Below, piece after piece: positions 52,363 through 61,076 of a stretch of DNA of 64,000 nt; the first letter of the stretch is position 1, and each line of letters starts with the position of its first letter. Source of the DNA: Butyrivibrio sp. INlla21 (GTDB lineage Bacteria; Bacillota; Clostridia; Lachnospirales; Lachnospiraceae). The stretch is taken from contig NZ_FPCC01000007.1 in assembly GCF_900116875.1 (NCBI RefSeq), positions 1 through 64,000 on the forward strand. Direction: 5' to 3'. Both the position numbers and the translations under genes were made by a program. The notes beneath the pieces were generated by a model, which ran no database searches, had not been told where the DNA came from, and saw only the letters and a program-made list of their open reading frames with translations.

Positions 52363-52395
52363 CTTACGTCGAGCGTAAGCGAGAGCGTAAGTTCA
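52363..52395 (+). promoter_or_regulatory. Alternative-pairing segment with CTTACG and two CGTAAG copies
   Basis: CTTACG (52363-52368) can pair with the nearby CGTAAG (52374-52379) or with a second CGTAAG (52386-52391). The outer option also allows GAA/TTC pairing. This looks like a mutually exclusive switch within the riboswitch platform. It is inference from complementarity only. Confidence 0.45.
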
Positions 52396-52417
52396 TTGTT
52401 TATATATGTTTATTCCA

Positions 52418-52447
52418 AGCCCTGAACAAAATGTTCAGGGCTTTTTT
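52418..52447 (+). terminator. FMN riboswitch-controlled terminator
   Basis: AGCCCTGAACA (52418-52428), AAA loop, TGTTCAGGGCT (52432-52442) and TTTTT. The perfect 11-bp stem is followed by a T-run, located upstream of ribD. Confidence 0.92.
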
Positions 52448-52454
52448 GCGCAGA

Positions 52455-52485
52455 GCACTTAGCGAGGTTTTTTCGAGCTTAGTGC
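52455..52485 (+). repeat. Hairpin-family copy B
   Basis: GCACT-T-AGC, loop GAGGTTTTTTCGA, GCT-T-AGTGC. Same 5-1-3 geometry and nearly identical loop as copy A. It lies after the terminator, so it is present only in read-through mRNA. Confidence 0.85.
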
Positions 52486-52496
52486 GAGCCATGGGG

Positions 52497-52531
52497 ATGT
52501 ACTTAGTGAGGTCCTTCCGAACTTAGTACAT
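52497..52531 (+). repeat. Hairpin-family copy C
   Basis: ATGTACT-T-AGT, loop GAGGTCCTTCCGA, ACT-T-AGTACAT. Same geometry with two extra outer pairs. It ends about 25 nt before the ribD ribosome-binding site. Confidence 0.85.
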
Positions 52532-52566
52532 ATCCCAATTGCCCAATGTACAGAAAGGAGCATCGC

Positions 52567-53667
52567 ATGACCGACGAATATTACATGAATAAAGCGATAC
52601 GACTTGCCAAAAAAGGTGAAGGCTTCGTAAGCCCCAATCCTATGGTGGGAGCCGTCGTTGTTAAACGCGGCGTAGTTATAGGAAAAGGCTATCACCAAAA
52701 ATACGGAGATCTCCACGCAGAAAGAAACGCTCTTAAAAACTGCAGCGAAGATCCAAAGGGTGCAACCCTCTACGTTACTCTGGAGCCTTGCTGCCATCAC
52801 GGCAAGACTCCTCCTTGCACAGACATCATCATAGAAAAAGAGATCGCAAGAGTCGTTGTCGGAACAACGGATGTCAATCCACTTGTTGCGGGAAAAGGTA
52901 TTGAGATCCTGCAAAAACACGGGATTGAAGTTAAAGTTGGTGTTCTTGAAGATGAATGCAAGGCACTTAATAAGATCTTCAATAAGCACATAACAACAGG
53001 ATTTCCTTATGTCATCATGAAATACGCTATGACTGCCGACGGAAAGATTGCTACAAGAACAGGAGAATCGAAATGGATCACAAGCGCAGGTGCAAGAGAG
53101 TCTGTACACAAGCTACGCAAAGCACTCAGCGGAATTATGGTCGGTGTCTCAACCGTGATCGCGGATGATCCGATGCTCAACTGCCGATTAAGTGAGCCTC
53201 ATATTGATCCCGTCAGAATAATCTGCGATACAAACCTTAGAACGCCTCTTACATCTCAGGTTGTAAGGACTGCGAATGAAATTGAAACGATAATCGCTAC
53301 TTCCGTAGACCCTTCCAAGGCCTCCGAATATGAAAAGCACGGCTGTAAGATCATGCAGATTCCCAAGAAGGGCGATCACCTTGATCTTCGAATACTTTTT
53401 AAGGAGCTCGGATCCCACGGAATAAACAGCATCCTTCTTGAAGGCGGCGGAACACTTAATTTCAGCGCCCTGTCTGAACATCTTGTCGATGAAGTCTATG
53501 TCTACATGGCTCCCAAGATATTCGGAGGAAGCGCAAAATCTCCCGTCGAGGGAATCGGAATAGAAAAACCAAGCGATGCTATCAAACTAAATACCATGAA
53601 AGTCACGGGCATCGGCCCCGACATACTTATACAAAGTGAGGTTGAATATCTATGTTCACCGGAATAA
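52567..53667 (+). CDS. ribD: Bifunctional diaminohydroxyphosphoribosylaminopyrimidine deaminase / reductase
   Basis: This 366-residue protein catalyses the second and third steps after GTP cyclohydrolase II in riboflavin synthesis. The start ATG 52567 follows AGAAAGGAG. The N-terminal zinc deaminase has HAERNAL and PCCHHGKTPPC (residues about 49-84). The C-terminal reductase has MKYAMTADGKIAT, SGIMVGVSTVIADDP and LEGGGTLNFSAL. The next gene overlaps by 16 bp. Confidence 0.97.
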   Translation: MTDEYYMNKAIRLAKKGEGFVSPNPMVGAVVVKRGVVIGKGYHQKYGDLHAERNALKNCSEDPKGATLYVTLEPCCHHGKTPPCTDIIIEKEIARVVVGTTDVNPLVAGKGIEILQKHGIEVKVGVLEDECKALNKIFNKHITTGFPYVIMKYAMTADGKIATRTGESKWITSAGARESVHKLRKALSGIMVGVSTVIADDPMLNCRLSEPHIDPVRIICDTNLRTPLTSQVVRTANEIETIIATSVDPSKASEYEKHGCKIMQIPKKGDHLDLRILFKELGSHGINSILLEGGGTLNFSALSEHLVDEVYVYMAPKIFGGSAKSPVEGIGIEKPSDAIKLNTMKVTGIGPDILIQSEVEYLCSPE

Positions 53668-54299
53668 TAGAGGAAATCGGATTCGTAAAAAGCATAGTTA
53701 AAAGTGCGGAAACAGGTACCATAAACATCGCCTGTAAAAAAGTTCTTGAAGATGTACATATCGGCGACAGCATCAGCGTTTGCGGAGTTTGCCTTACCGT
53801 AACAAGGTTCGCCAAAGACAATTTTTTTGCCGACGTCATGAATGAGACTTTTAACCGCTCTATCCTGTCTCTTTTAAAAAAGGGATCGAGAGTAAATCTT
53901 GAAAGAGCCATGCGCGCAGATGGACGCTTCGGCGGTCACCTTGTCTCGGGACACATAGACGGAACCGGCAAGATAGTATCCATAAAAAGAGACGGTAACG
54001 CAGTCTGGCTTGAGATCTCCGCTCCTTCAAACATCATGGAGGGTATAACGCAAAAGGGTTCGATAGCTATAGACGGAATAAGTCTTACCGTTGCAAAGCT
54101 TGGGCTTAACTCTTTCTGGGTTTCGGTAATCCCGCACACACTTGTTGAGACGACGCTCGGGGAAAAGAAGATCTCCGATGAAGTTAATCTTGAGACCGAC
54201 ATGATCGGAAAGTACGTTATGAACTTCCTAAACAGAGATTCCGAAAAAGAAAACAGTCCGCAGATAACAAGAGAATTTCTTTTATCTAACGGCTTTTAA
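53652..54299 (+). CDS. ribE: Riboflavin synthase, alpha chain
   Basis: This 215-residue protein has two lumazine-binding repeats, MFTGIIEEIG...GVCLTVTRF and GHIDGTGKI...SIAIDGISLTVAKL. It dismutates two dimethylribityllumazines to riboflavin. The N-terminal MFTGI is characteristic. The start lies inside ribD (16-bp overlap), implying translational coupling. Confidence 0.96.
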   Translation: MFTGIIEEIGFVKSIVKSAETGTINIACKKVLEDVHIGDSISVCGVCLTVTRFAKDNFFADVMNETFNRSILSLLKKGSRVNLERAMRADGRFGGHLVSGHIDGTGKIVSIKRDGNAVWLEISAPSNIMEGITQKGSIAIDGISLTVAKLGLNSFWVSVIPHTLVETTLGEKKISDEVNLETDMIGKYVMNFLNRDSEKENSPQITREFLLSNGF

Positions 54300-54314
54300 T
54301 TAAGAGGGGTAAAA

Positions 54315-55511
54315 ATGGAAAAAGAAAAAATTATCAAAGCACTGACTGACCTTAAAGAGGGACAGCTCATCCTTGTGACGGATGATGAGAAAAGAGAAAA
54401 CGAGGGCGATTTTATCTGCTCGGCGCAGCTGGCTACAACAGAGAGCATCAACTTCATGGCAACTCACGGTAAAGGTCTTATTTGCATGCCGATGAGCGAA
54501 GAATTTGCACGTAAGCTCGCACTTGCTCCGATGGTAAGCCATAACACCGACAATCACGAGACTGCTTTTACCGTATCTATTGATCATATCGACACAACAA
54601 CGGGCATCTCCGCTTTAGAAAGAGCTCTCACCGCGGTGAAGGCTTCGGAAGACGATGCAAAACCCGAAGATTTCAGACGTCCCGGCCATATGTTTCCTCT
54701 TGTTGCAAAAGAGGGCGGAGTTCTTGTAAGAGACGGTCATACGGAAGCCACTGTAGATCTTATGCGTCTTGCGGGCCTTAAAGAGATCGGGCTTTGCTGC
54801 GAGATCATGGGCGATGACGGCAAGATGCTCACAGGAAAAGCTCTGGAAGAGCTCGCCGAAAAATTTGGAATAACCATGATATCCGTTGCCGATATCAAAG
54901 AATACAGAAAGGTCTATGACGATCTTGTAGAGTGTGCATCCATCGCCAAGATGCCGACTAAGTTTGGTAAATTCACCGCTCACTGCTATATAAATAAACT
55001 CAGCGGAGAGCATCATGTTGCACTCGTTATGGGAGATATCTCGGACGGGGAGGACATTCTTTGCAGAGTTCATTCGGAATGTCTTACCGGTGACGTATTC
55101 GGATCACTTCGCTGCGACTGCGGACAGCAATTTGACAGAGCTATGGAAATGATCGCGGAAGAAGGAAGAGGAATACTTCTGTATATGCGTCAGGAAGGAC
55201 GCGGCATCGGTCTTGTTAATAAGCTTAAGGCTTACAAGCTTCAGGACGAAGGCATGGATACTCTCGATGCGAATATAGCACTCGGCTTTCCCGGAGATAT
55301 GCGTGAGTATTACATAGGTGCTCAGATTCTCCGCGCTCTCGGTGTTCATTCACTTAATCTACTTACAAACAACCCCGACAAAGTCTATCAGCTTGCGGAT
55401 TACGGAATCGTAATAAATAAAAGAGTCCCCATAGAAATCGAAGCCAATCAATTTGATAAGTTCTATCTTCAGACCAAGAAGATAAGAATGGGACATATTT
55501 TGAAAGTCTGA
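54315..55511 (+). CDS. ribBA: Bifunctional DHBP synthase / GTP cyclohydrolase II
   Basis: This 398-residue protein has an N-terminal 3,4-dihydroxy-2-butanone-4-phosphate synthase ([30 protein letters not shown]). The C-terminal GTP cyclohydrolase II has zinc ligands in [12 protein letters not shown] and catalytic [16 protein letters not shown]. It provides both branches of riboflavin precursors. AGAGGGG precedes the ATG. Confidence 0.97.
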   Translation: MEKEKIIKALTDLKEGQLILVTDDEKRENEGDFICSAQLATTESINFMATHGKGLICMPMSEEFARKLALAPMVSHNTDNHETAFTVSIDHIDTTTGISALERALTAVKASEDDAKPEDFRRPGHMFPLVAKEGGVLVRDGHTEATVDLMRLAGLKEIGLCCEIMGDDGKMLTGKALEELAEKFGITMISVADIKEYRKVYDDLVECASIAKMPTKFGKFTAHCYINKLSGEHHVALVMGDISDGEDILCRVHSECLTGDVFGSLRCDCGQQFDRAMEMIAEEGRGILLYMRQEGRGIGLVNKLKAYKLQDEGMDTLDANIALGFPGDMREYYIGAQILRALGVHSLNLLTNNPDKVYQLADYGIVINKRVPIEIEANQFDKFYLQTKKIRMGHILKV

Positions 55512-55572
55512 TGTCCTAGGAATAAAGCAGACATTAAAACATAAAAATATAAATCACAATAAGGAGAAGGTT

Positions 55573-56037
55573 ATGAAAATTTACGAAGGAAATCTGGTAT
55601 CGGAAAAAATAAAGGTGGGAATCGTCGTTGCAAGGTTCAACGAGTTTATCACATCTAAGCTCCTCGGAGGCGCTGTTGATGCTCTTAAAAGAGAAAACGT
55701 TGCAGACGACGATATAGAAGTAGCCTGGGTTCCCGGAGCATTTGAGATACCTCTTATCGCCGATAAGATGGCAAAGAGCGGAAAATATGACGCCGTTATC
55801 TGCCTTGGCGCCGTTATCAGAGGATCAACATCTCACTATGATTATGTATGCGCGGAAGTTTCAAAGGGCGTTGCTCAGGTTAGTTTAAACAGCGGTATTC
55901 CTGTAATGTTCGGTGTTCTTACAACAGACAACATTGAACAGGCCATCGAAAGAGCCGGAACAAAGGCCGGCAACAAGGGCTTTGAATGTGCCCAGGGCGC
56001 TATCGAGATGGTAAATCTTATCAGAAATATCGGATGA
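55573..56037 (+). CDS. ribH: 6,7-dimethyl-8-ribityllumazine synthase
   Basis: This 154-residue protein has [37 protein letters not shown] (with the active-site His) and [17 protein letters not shown]. It condenses the two precursors, usually as a 60-mer capsid. It is the last gene of ribDEBAH, with AAGGAGAAGG upstream. Confidence 0.97.
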   Translation: MKIYEGNLVSEKIKVGIVVARFNEFITSKLLGGAVDALKRENVADDDIEVAWVPGAFEIPLIADKMAKSGKYDAVICLGAVIRGSTSHYDYVCAEVSKGVAQVSLNSGIPVMFGVLTTDNIEQAIERAGTKAGNKGFECAQGAIEMVNLIRNIG

Positions 56038-56079
56038 TAAAGGCCTGTGATAATTAATCTTATGAGTGTTTGAGGAATA

Positions 56080-56118
56080 AAAAAGACGCTTGATGCTATG
56101 CACCAAGCGTCGTATTTT
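56080..56118. terminator. Bidirectional terminator between ribH and mtnN
   Basis: GACGCTTG (56085-56092) and CAAGCGTC (56104-56111) form a stem flanked by T-runs on both strands, serving the convergent rib and RpiR-luxS-mtnN transcripts. Confidence 0.9.
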
Positions 56119-56124
56119 TTTGTA

Positions 56125-56820
56125 TCAAAGCTCTGCGATAAGCTCCATTACAAGGGCTGCACAGTCTTTTGCTGCTTTTGCTTCAAATGTAGGATAATCA
56201 ACTTCAGCACTTCCGTCTGCCTTATCCGAGATTGCTCTGATGATAAGGAAAGGAACTCCGTTAAGATAACTTGCCTGAGCGATTGCTGCGCCTTCCATCT
56301 CTGCGCACATTCCGCCGTGGTTCTTGATTATGTCATCCTTAACTTCTTTGCTGCTGATGAACTGATCTCCGCTGCAAACTCTTCCCTCGTAAACTCCGAT
56401 GTCGGGAGCAACCTTCTTGATTGAGGCCTTTGCTTTTTCTCTCATCTCTTTATCAGCTTCAAAATTAACTGCTCCGATCTGAGGAACTTCGCCCTTAGCG
56501 TATCCGAAGATTGTGATGTCTACGTCGTGATAGCAAGCATCAACGGAAAGAACAATGTCTCCGATGTTGAGCTTGGAATCAAGTGATCCGGCAACACCGG
56601 TGTTGATTACATGTGTAACATCGAAAAGATCTACAAGTATCTGTACGCAGATACCTGCGTTTACTTTGGCAATACCGCTTCTTACAACAACTACGTCTTT
56701 TCCGCCTATGATTCCTTCATAGAATTCCATAGATGCCTTTTTTACGATGCGATTTACCGTCATGTTGCTCTTAAGTGCCTGAACTTCAACCTCCATGGCA
56801 CCGATAATACCTATTTTCAT
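56125..56820 (-). CDS. mtnN: 5'-methylthioadenosine/S-adenosylhomocysteine nucleosidase
   Basis: This 231-residue Pfs enzyme cleaves adenine from MTA and SAH. Visible motifs are IGIIGAMEVEVQAL (catalytic Glu), VINTGVAGSL, MEGAAIAQ (ribose-binding Glu) and IRAISDKAD (catalytic Asp). Its product S-ribosylhomocysteine is the substrate of LuxS, encoded 49 bp upstream in the same operon. Confidence 0.96.
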   Translation of the reverse strand: MKIGIIGAMEVEVQALKSNMTVNRIVKKASMEFYEGIIGGKDVVVVRSGIAKVNAGICVQILVDLFDVTHVINTGVAGSLDSKLNIGDIVLSVDACYHDVDITIFGYAKGEVPQIGAVNFEADKEMREKAKASIKKVAPDIGVYEGRVCSGDQFISSKEVKDDIIKNHGGMCAEMEGAAIAQASYLNGVPFLIIRAISDKADGSAEVDYPTFEAKAAKDCAALVMELIAEL

Positions 56821-56869
56821 TATTTGTCTCCGTTTTTCTTTTGAGAATTTTTCTTAGAAGATATCGTGA

Positions 56870-57349
56870 TCACTCGGGATATACAAGATGCTTTTCATCA
56901 ATGTTGTAAAGCGTGTTATCGAGATATCTTTTTGCAAGGAAATTAGCCATTCCAAGGTTCATGTCGAGATAATTTCCGCAGTCTCTGGGACTTGCTCCGG
57001 GAACGTCTCCCTTAAAGTCTCTCATAAACTCATACATTCTTGTTACAAGAGGAACGATTGTCTTGGAATCCAGGTCTCCTGCAAGAACAATGTAAAAGCC
57101 TGTTCTGCATCCCATGGGTCCGAAATAGATTGTCTTATCCTTGTACTCTTCGTCGTTTCTAAGGAATGTTGCTCCGAGATGCTCCATTGTATGAATCTCT
57201 GCTGTGTTCATTACAGGCTCTCTGTTGGGAGCTGTCATTCTAAGATCAAATGTTGTGATGGTTTCCTGTCCAACCTTGTCCTTTCGGGAAACATAAATTC
57301 CCGGCTCAAGGTCGATGTGGTTAACCGTAAAGCTAGCGATTTTTTCCAT
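56870..57349 (-). CDS. luxS: S-ribosylhomocysteine lyase
   Basis: This 159-residue protein releases homocysteine and the AI-2 precursor DPD. Metal ligands are His53 and His57 in HTMEH and Cys124 in PRDCGNYLDM. Cys81 and Glu56 are the catalytic pair in family numbering. It lies 6 bp after the RpiR-family gene. Confidence 0.97.
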   Translation of the reverse strand: MEKIASFTVNHIDLEPGIYVSRKDKVGQETITTFDLRMTAPNREPVMNTAEIHTMEHLGATFLRNDEEYKDKTIYFGPMGCRTGFYIVLAGDLDSKTIVPLVTRMYEFMRDFKGDVPGASPRDCGNYLDMNLGMANFLAKRYLDNTLYNIDEKHLVYPE

Positions 57350-57355
57350 TATGTC

Positions 57356-58225
57356 TCACTCCTTGTTGGTTTCGTTAAATACCTCATATGAATATTTGAG
57401 ATATTCTTTTATATTGTCATAATCGCGATTAGCCACCGCTGTATAAATTGTATCCACAAGGAACAACTGCGCAAAACGTGAGCTTGTTATTCCGCTCTTT
57501 TTATCTATCTCGGGAGATGTTGCAAAAAGAACCAGATCGCATCCCGTAGTAAGCGGATTGTTGCCAAGCTTGGTTATGGCGATAAGTGTAGCCGCTGTTT
57601 CTTTAGCTATTCTAAAGAGCTGCATTATTTCCTTGTTGTTGGCATTGTCGCTAAAGAACAGTATAACATCATTTTCCTGCGCCTGCGAGACTGTCATCAT
57701 ATTCATATGTTGATCTTGATCGAACACTACGTTGTAGTGTATTCTTCGAAGCTTACAATAAAGATCGTACGCTGCGATTCCGGCTGTTCCCACTCCGAAT
57801 ATCTGAATTTGCCTGGCCGCAACGAGTCTTGTGACAACTTCGTTGAAGGTGCCGGCATCAAATAATCTGTATGTAGTTTGAATTGCCTGAACGCTTGTCG
57901 CACAGATATTGTCTGCGATAGATTGAATCGAAGTATATTCGTTCACATCTTTAAAAGAAATTCTGGGGCCGCCTTTTTCTGCCTGCATAAGCGAGGTGTT
58001 GATCTCCGCATAATATGCGTTCTTCAGATCTTTTAACCCGTTATAGCCTATGGCCTGAGCAAAGCGAGTCCATGAAGCCTGTGTTGTGCCCGACAGTCTT
58101 GCCAGTTCTTTTATGGGATATTGGAAAAGATCTCCCTTTTTTTCAAGAACATAATCAGCAACCATCTTTTCTGATGAAGGCAAAGAGTTATAGCAACTTT
58201 TGATTTTCTCACTGACAATATTCAT
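57356..58225 (-). CDS. RpiR/MurR family transcriptional regulator
   Basis: This 289-residue protein has an N-terminal HTH_6 (LPSSEKMVADYVLEKK, ELARLSGTTQASWTRFAQAIGY) and a C-terminal SIS sugar-phosphate isomerase domain (about 110-260; IFGVGTAGIAAYDLYCKLRR). SIS domains sense phosphosugars. Here the gene leads the luxS-mtnN operon, so it probably autoregulates it, perhaps in response to a ribosyl or AI-2-related phosphate; the effector is inference. Confidence 0.88.
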   Translation of the reverse strand: MNIVSEKIKSCYNSLPSSEKMVADYVLEKKGDLFQYPIKELARLSGTTQASWTRFAQAIGYNGLKDLKNAYYAEINTSLMQAEKGGPRISFKDVNEYTSIQSIADNICATSVQAIQTTYRLFDAGTFNEVVTRLVAARQIQIFGVGTAGIAAYDLYCKLRRIHYNVVFDQDQHMNMMTVSQAQENDVILFFSDNANNKEIMQLFRIAKETAATLIAITKLGNNPLTTGCDLVLFATSPEIDKKSGITSSRFAQLFLVDTIYTAVANRDYDNIKEYLKYSYEVFNETNKE

Positions 58226-58236
58226 AGGCGCCTCCG

Positions 58237-58279
58237 CGATATATTATTGAACTATAACCGATATATGAATAGTATATCG
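58237..58279. promoter_or_regulatory. CGATATA repeats over the RpiR-luxS-mtnN promoter
   Basis: The perfect inverted repeat CGATATA-N7-TATATCG (58259-58265, 58273-58279) overlaps a minus-strand TATACT -10 (58272-58277). Another CGATATA occurs at 58237-58243, next to the GGAGG ribosome-binding site. The position suits autorepression by the RpiR-type protein. Confidence 0.55.
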
Positions 58280-58430
58280 CACTTTTCTATATAGAATGAA
58301 ATTAATTTTCAAAGTTTTTATTACAAGGCATTAAAGTTTTATAAAGCTTACTTTTGGTGCGTTCTTTATGATATAGTCAAAGAGGCTGAATATATTTAGA
58401 ACTATTTAATTGCGAAAGGAGATTATTTCT

Positions 58431-58970
58431 ATGAAATGGGTATGTCAGGTTTGTGGCTATGTTCATGAAGGCGATCAGCCCCCGGAGGCTTGTCCCGTAT
58501 GTAAAGCACCCGCTTCCAAATTCTCAAAACAGGAAGGTGAAAAGGTTTGGGCATGTGAGCATGTCCTTGGTGTAGCTAGTGAAGCGCCTGAAGAAATAAA
58601 GAACGGTCTTCGCGAGATGTTTAACGGTGAGTGTTCCGAAGTAGGAATGTATCTTGCTATGGCTCGCGTGGCTATAAGAGAGGGTTATCCCGAGGTCGGA
58701 GCTTTCTATGAGAAGGCTGCTTGGGAAGAAGCTGAGCACGCTGCTCAGTTTGCCGAGATGCTTGGTGAAGTTCTTACAGACTCAACCAAGAAGAATCTTG
58801 AGCTTCGTGCAGATGCTGAGTACGGCGCAACTCAGGGCCGTGCAGATCTTGCTAAGAAGGCAAAAGAGCTTAATCTTGATGCGATTCATGATGCCGTTCA
58901 TGAGATCGGAAGAGATGAGGCCAGACACGGAAAGGCATTTGAAGGTCTCTTAAAGAGATATTTCAGCTAA
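58431..58970 (+). CDS. Rubrerythrin-type NADH peroxidase (rubredoxin first)
   Basis: This 179-residue protein has an N-terminal rubredoxin iron site (Cys5, Cys8, Cys21, Cys24: CQVCGY, CPVCK), then a ferritin-like di-iron domain ([45 protein letters not shown]). This reversed order defines reverse rubrerythrins, which reduce hydrogen peroxide in anaerobes. ATG 58431 follows AAAGGAG. No clear PerR box was found in the 205-bp upstream gap. Confidence 0.93.
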   Translation: MKWVCQVCGYVHEGDQPPEACPVCKAPASKFSKQEGEKVWACEHVLGVASEAPEEIKNGLREMFNGECSEVGMYLAMARVAIREGYPEVGAFYEKAAWEEAEHAAQFAEMLGEVLTDSTKKNLELRADAEYGATQGRADLAKKAKELNLDAIHDAVHEIGRDEARHGKAFEGLLKRYFS

Positions 58971-58994
58971 TTATGTAATAAGATAAATATAAAT

Positions 58995-59037
58995 AAGGCT
59001 GAGCGAATCTTGTATTGATTCGTTCAGCCTTTTATTT
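58995..59037. terminator. Bidirectional terminator between rubrerythrin and EAL genes
   Basis: A 15-bp stem (58995-59009 with 59017-59031, one G-T pair) carries T-rich flanks on both sides and serves the two convergent genes. Confidence 0.85.
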
Positions 59038-59043
59038 TGCCAT

Positions 59044-60966
59044 CTAAAATTCTTTCAGCTTTTTAAGGAAATCTTTAAGCTGCTCTATAGGTATTGGCTT
59101 GGAATACTTATAACCTTGCAGATATCTTGCATGCATGTTTGTGCAGCGGCCTTCATCTTCATCGTCCTCAACCCCTTCATACAGCACATCATAATCAAGA
59201 TCGCTAAACATGTGCGCCAGGTGAGATACGAGTGTTTCAGATTTAGGATCGTTTCTGCTTGCAACTACAAGCGATCTGTCAAATTTTATGATATCAAACG
59301 GGATTTCCAATATTCTCTCAAAATTGGAATAGCCTGTTCCGAAATCATCAAGATAGAAGGTGATTCCGCTCATCTTAAGCTCATAGATCTTATCTTTTAA
59401 CTCTATAAAGTCTTTCTCGTTCTGGCTTTCCGTGATCTCTATAGCGAGCTTATCAAACGGTATCTCGCATCCGCTCACCACATTTCTGACTTTCCTACAG
59501 AAATCTTTATCTCTTACATCAAGTATTGAGAAGTTAACTGAGATCCTTGATATGAAATAACCGTCTCGTATCAGTTTCTTTATCTCTTTGCAGGTTTTGG
59601 AAAGAATAATCATTGTAAGTGAGTTTATATAATTGTGGCTTTCCGCTATCGGTATGAATCTATCCGGAAATACCATTCCGAGATCCGCAAGCTTAAGTCT
59701 CATAAGTGCTTCGGCGGTGTCGAAGCATCCGGAAGTTATGTTGTAGACGGGCTGGCAATATACAAGGACTCTCGGATCATCCATATCGCCTTTTTCACTT
59801 ATATCCGCAAGCTGATCCACGATGTATTTATGTTCGTAGAATTTCTTTATATCTTCAGCTTGAACCATTTTAATCTCTTGTTCAGGCATTCTTCCTTCAA
59901 CATATTCTATAAGCCTTAGGTAATCCGCCGGTTCTTTTATACTGTTGCTTGACTCGGTAATTACTATCTTGTAGTCATCCTTATATATTTTATGCTGCTC
60001 ATGGAACAGCTCCATCATCTTAACAGTCCTGGCTTCATGATCGGGATTGCTCTCTTTATCAACGATAAATATCATTCTTCCGGGAGATATCTGGAAAAGC
60101 GTGCCACCTCTAAAGAAATCCATTGTGACTTCCCTTAGTTTTTCTCTGATCTCTTTGGGGTACTTACGGTTATTCTTTTCAAATTCATGCATGAAAAGAC
60201 TGAATACCAGGATTCCCATCTTTTTCTTGGAAGCGGTATCGATCCTCTCTTCAAAGGAATCTATGTGAAGGGATCCCCACTCAAGGTCGTACGGATTTGC
60301 ATGGAGCAGATAAAGAACCGCTACTATCGGGAATAGGAATGTCGCTGTGGTAAAAGATTGCTGCCTATTATTTGCCTGAATGACCATAACAAGAGCCGCT
60401 ACCGCTATAACCCCGATAAAAGCCGTAACGATAGGTCTGTAAGTTCTGTTTCTGTATCTGATGAGCAGATACAACAACAGCAATACCATAAATAGATATC
60501 CTGCGGCAAACATTTGATGTCCGGTTTGAAGATTGCCGTTTGTATCAACATAAAACCCCGTTTTGGTTATTGTTTGGATCACTTCTGCAGCAGTAATTCC
60601 GATTACCGCAAAAGATGCCAGCAACTCATATCGCTGCTCGCCTTTTTGGACAAGCTGGAACGGGTTTTTCATATATACAACGTATAATCCCAGATTGGTA
60701 TAAAGAAGGAAATGGTACAAAAATCTAAGTAGATAGACCATGGGAAGTGAAATGACCGATACATGCGTCAGTAACTGATGGAAAAGTATATTACAAATAG
60801 CCGCAGCTACAAGGCTTATCATAATGTATCTGAATATGGTAAACTCTCTGCTCTGCTTGATATATGCAACACGAATAAGAACGGTGATAACCATAAGTAT
60901 CGCCATTACCAATATGTCGCCAACCGGGCTATAGGATGCAAGATAGCTCTCCACATTCATAGTCAT
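59044..60966 (-). CDS. Membrane-bound c-di-GMP phosphodiesterase (EAL domain)
   Basis: The protein has 640 residues. Residues about 15-225 contain seven or so membrane helices. About 245-360 resembles a degenerate GGDEF domain (FFRGGTLFQISPGRMIFIVD). About 395-640 is an EAL domain with EALMRL, ISVNFSILD, IEITES, LDDFGTGYSN and DIIKFDRSLV, ending QGYKYSKP. The metal and catalytic residues look intact, so c-di-GMP hydrolysis is likely. The target process (motility or pili, both encoded nearby) is inference. Confidence 0.88.
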   Translation of the reverse strand: MTMNVESYLASYSPVGDILVMAILMVITVLIRVAYIKQSREFTIFRYIMISLVAAAICNILFHQLLTHVSVISLPMVYLLRFLYHFLLYTNLGLYVVYMKNPFQLVQKGEQRYELLASFAVIGITAAEVIQTITKTGFYVDTNGNLQTGHQMFAAGYLFMVLLLLYLLIRYRNRTYRPIVTAFIGVIAVAALVMVIQANNRQQSFTTATFLFPIVAVLYLLHANPYDLEWGSLHIDSFEERIDTASKKKMGILVFSLFMHEFEKNNRKYPKEIREKLREVTMDFFRGGTLFQISPGRMIFIVDKESNPDHEARTVKMMELFHEQHKIYKDDYKIVITESSNSIKEPADYLRLIEYVEGRMPEQEIKMVQAEDIKKFYEHKYIVDQLADISEKGDMDDPRVLVYCQPVYNITSGCFDTAEALMRLKLADLGMVFPDRFIPIAESHNYINSLTMIILSKTCKEIKKLIRDGYFISRISVNFSILDVRDKDFCRKVRNVVSGCEIPFDKLAIEITESQNEKDFIELKDKIYELKMSGITFYLDDFGTGYSNFERILEIPFDIIKFDRSLVVASRNDPKSETLVSHLAHMFSDLDYDVLYEGVEDDEDEGRCTNMHARYLQGYKYSKPIPIEQLKDFLKKLKEF

Positions 60967-61076
60967 TCTATTTCTCTCATTAAAGAAGAAAAAAACTTTC
61001 TAATTATATGATAACTCATTTAACAAAAAAGCGTATTAAATGCCTATAAATTTTTTTAAAAATTGTTGAATTATGA

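Noticed and set aside
58300-58380. Possible PerR box before the rubrerythrin gene
   Set aside because: The region is A/T-rich, but no convincing inverted repeat matching the PerR consensus was found.
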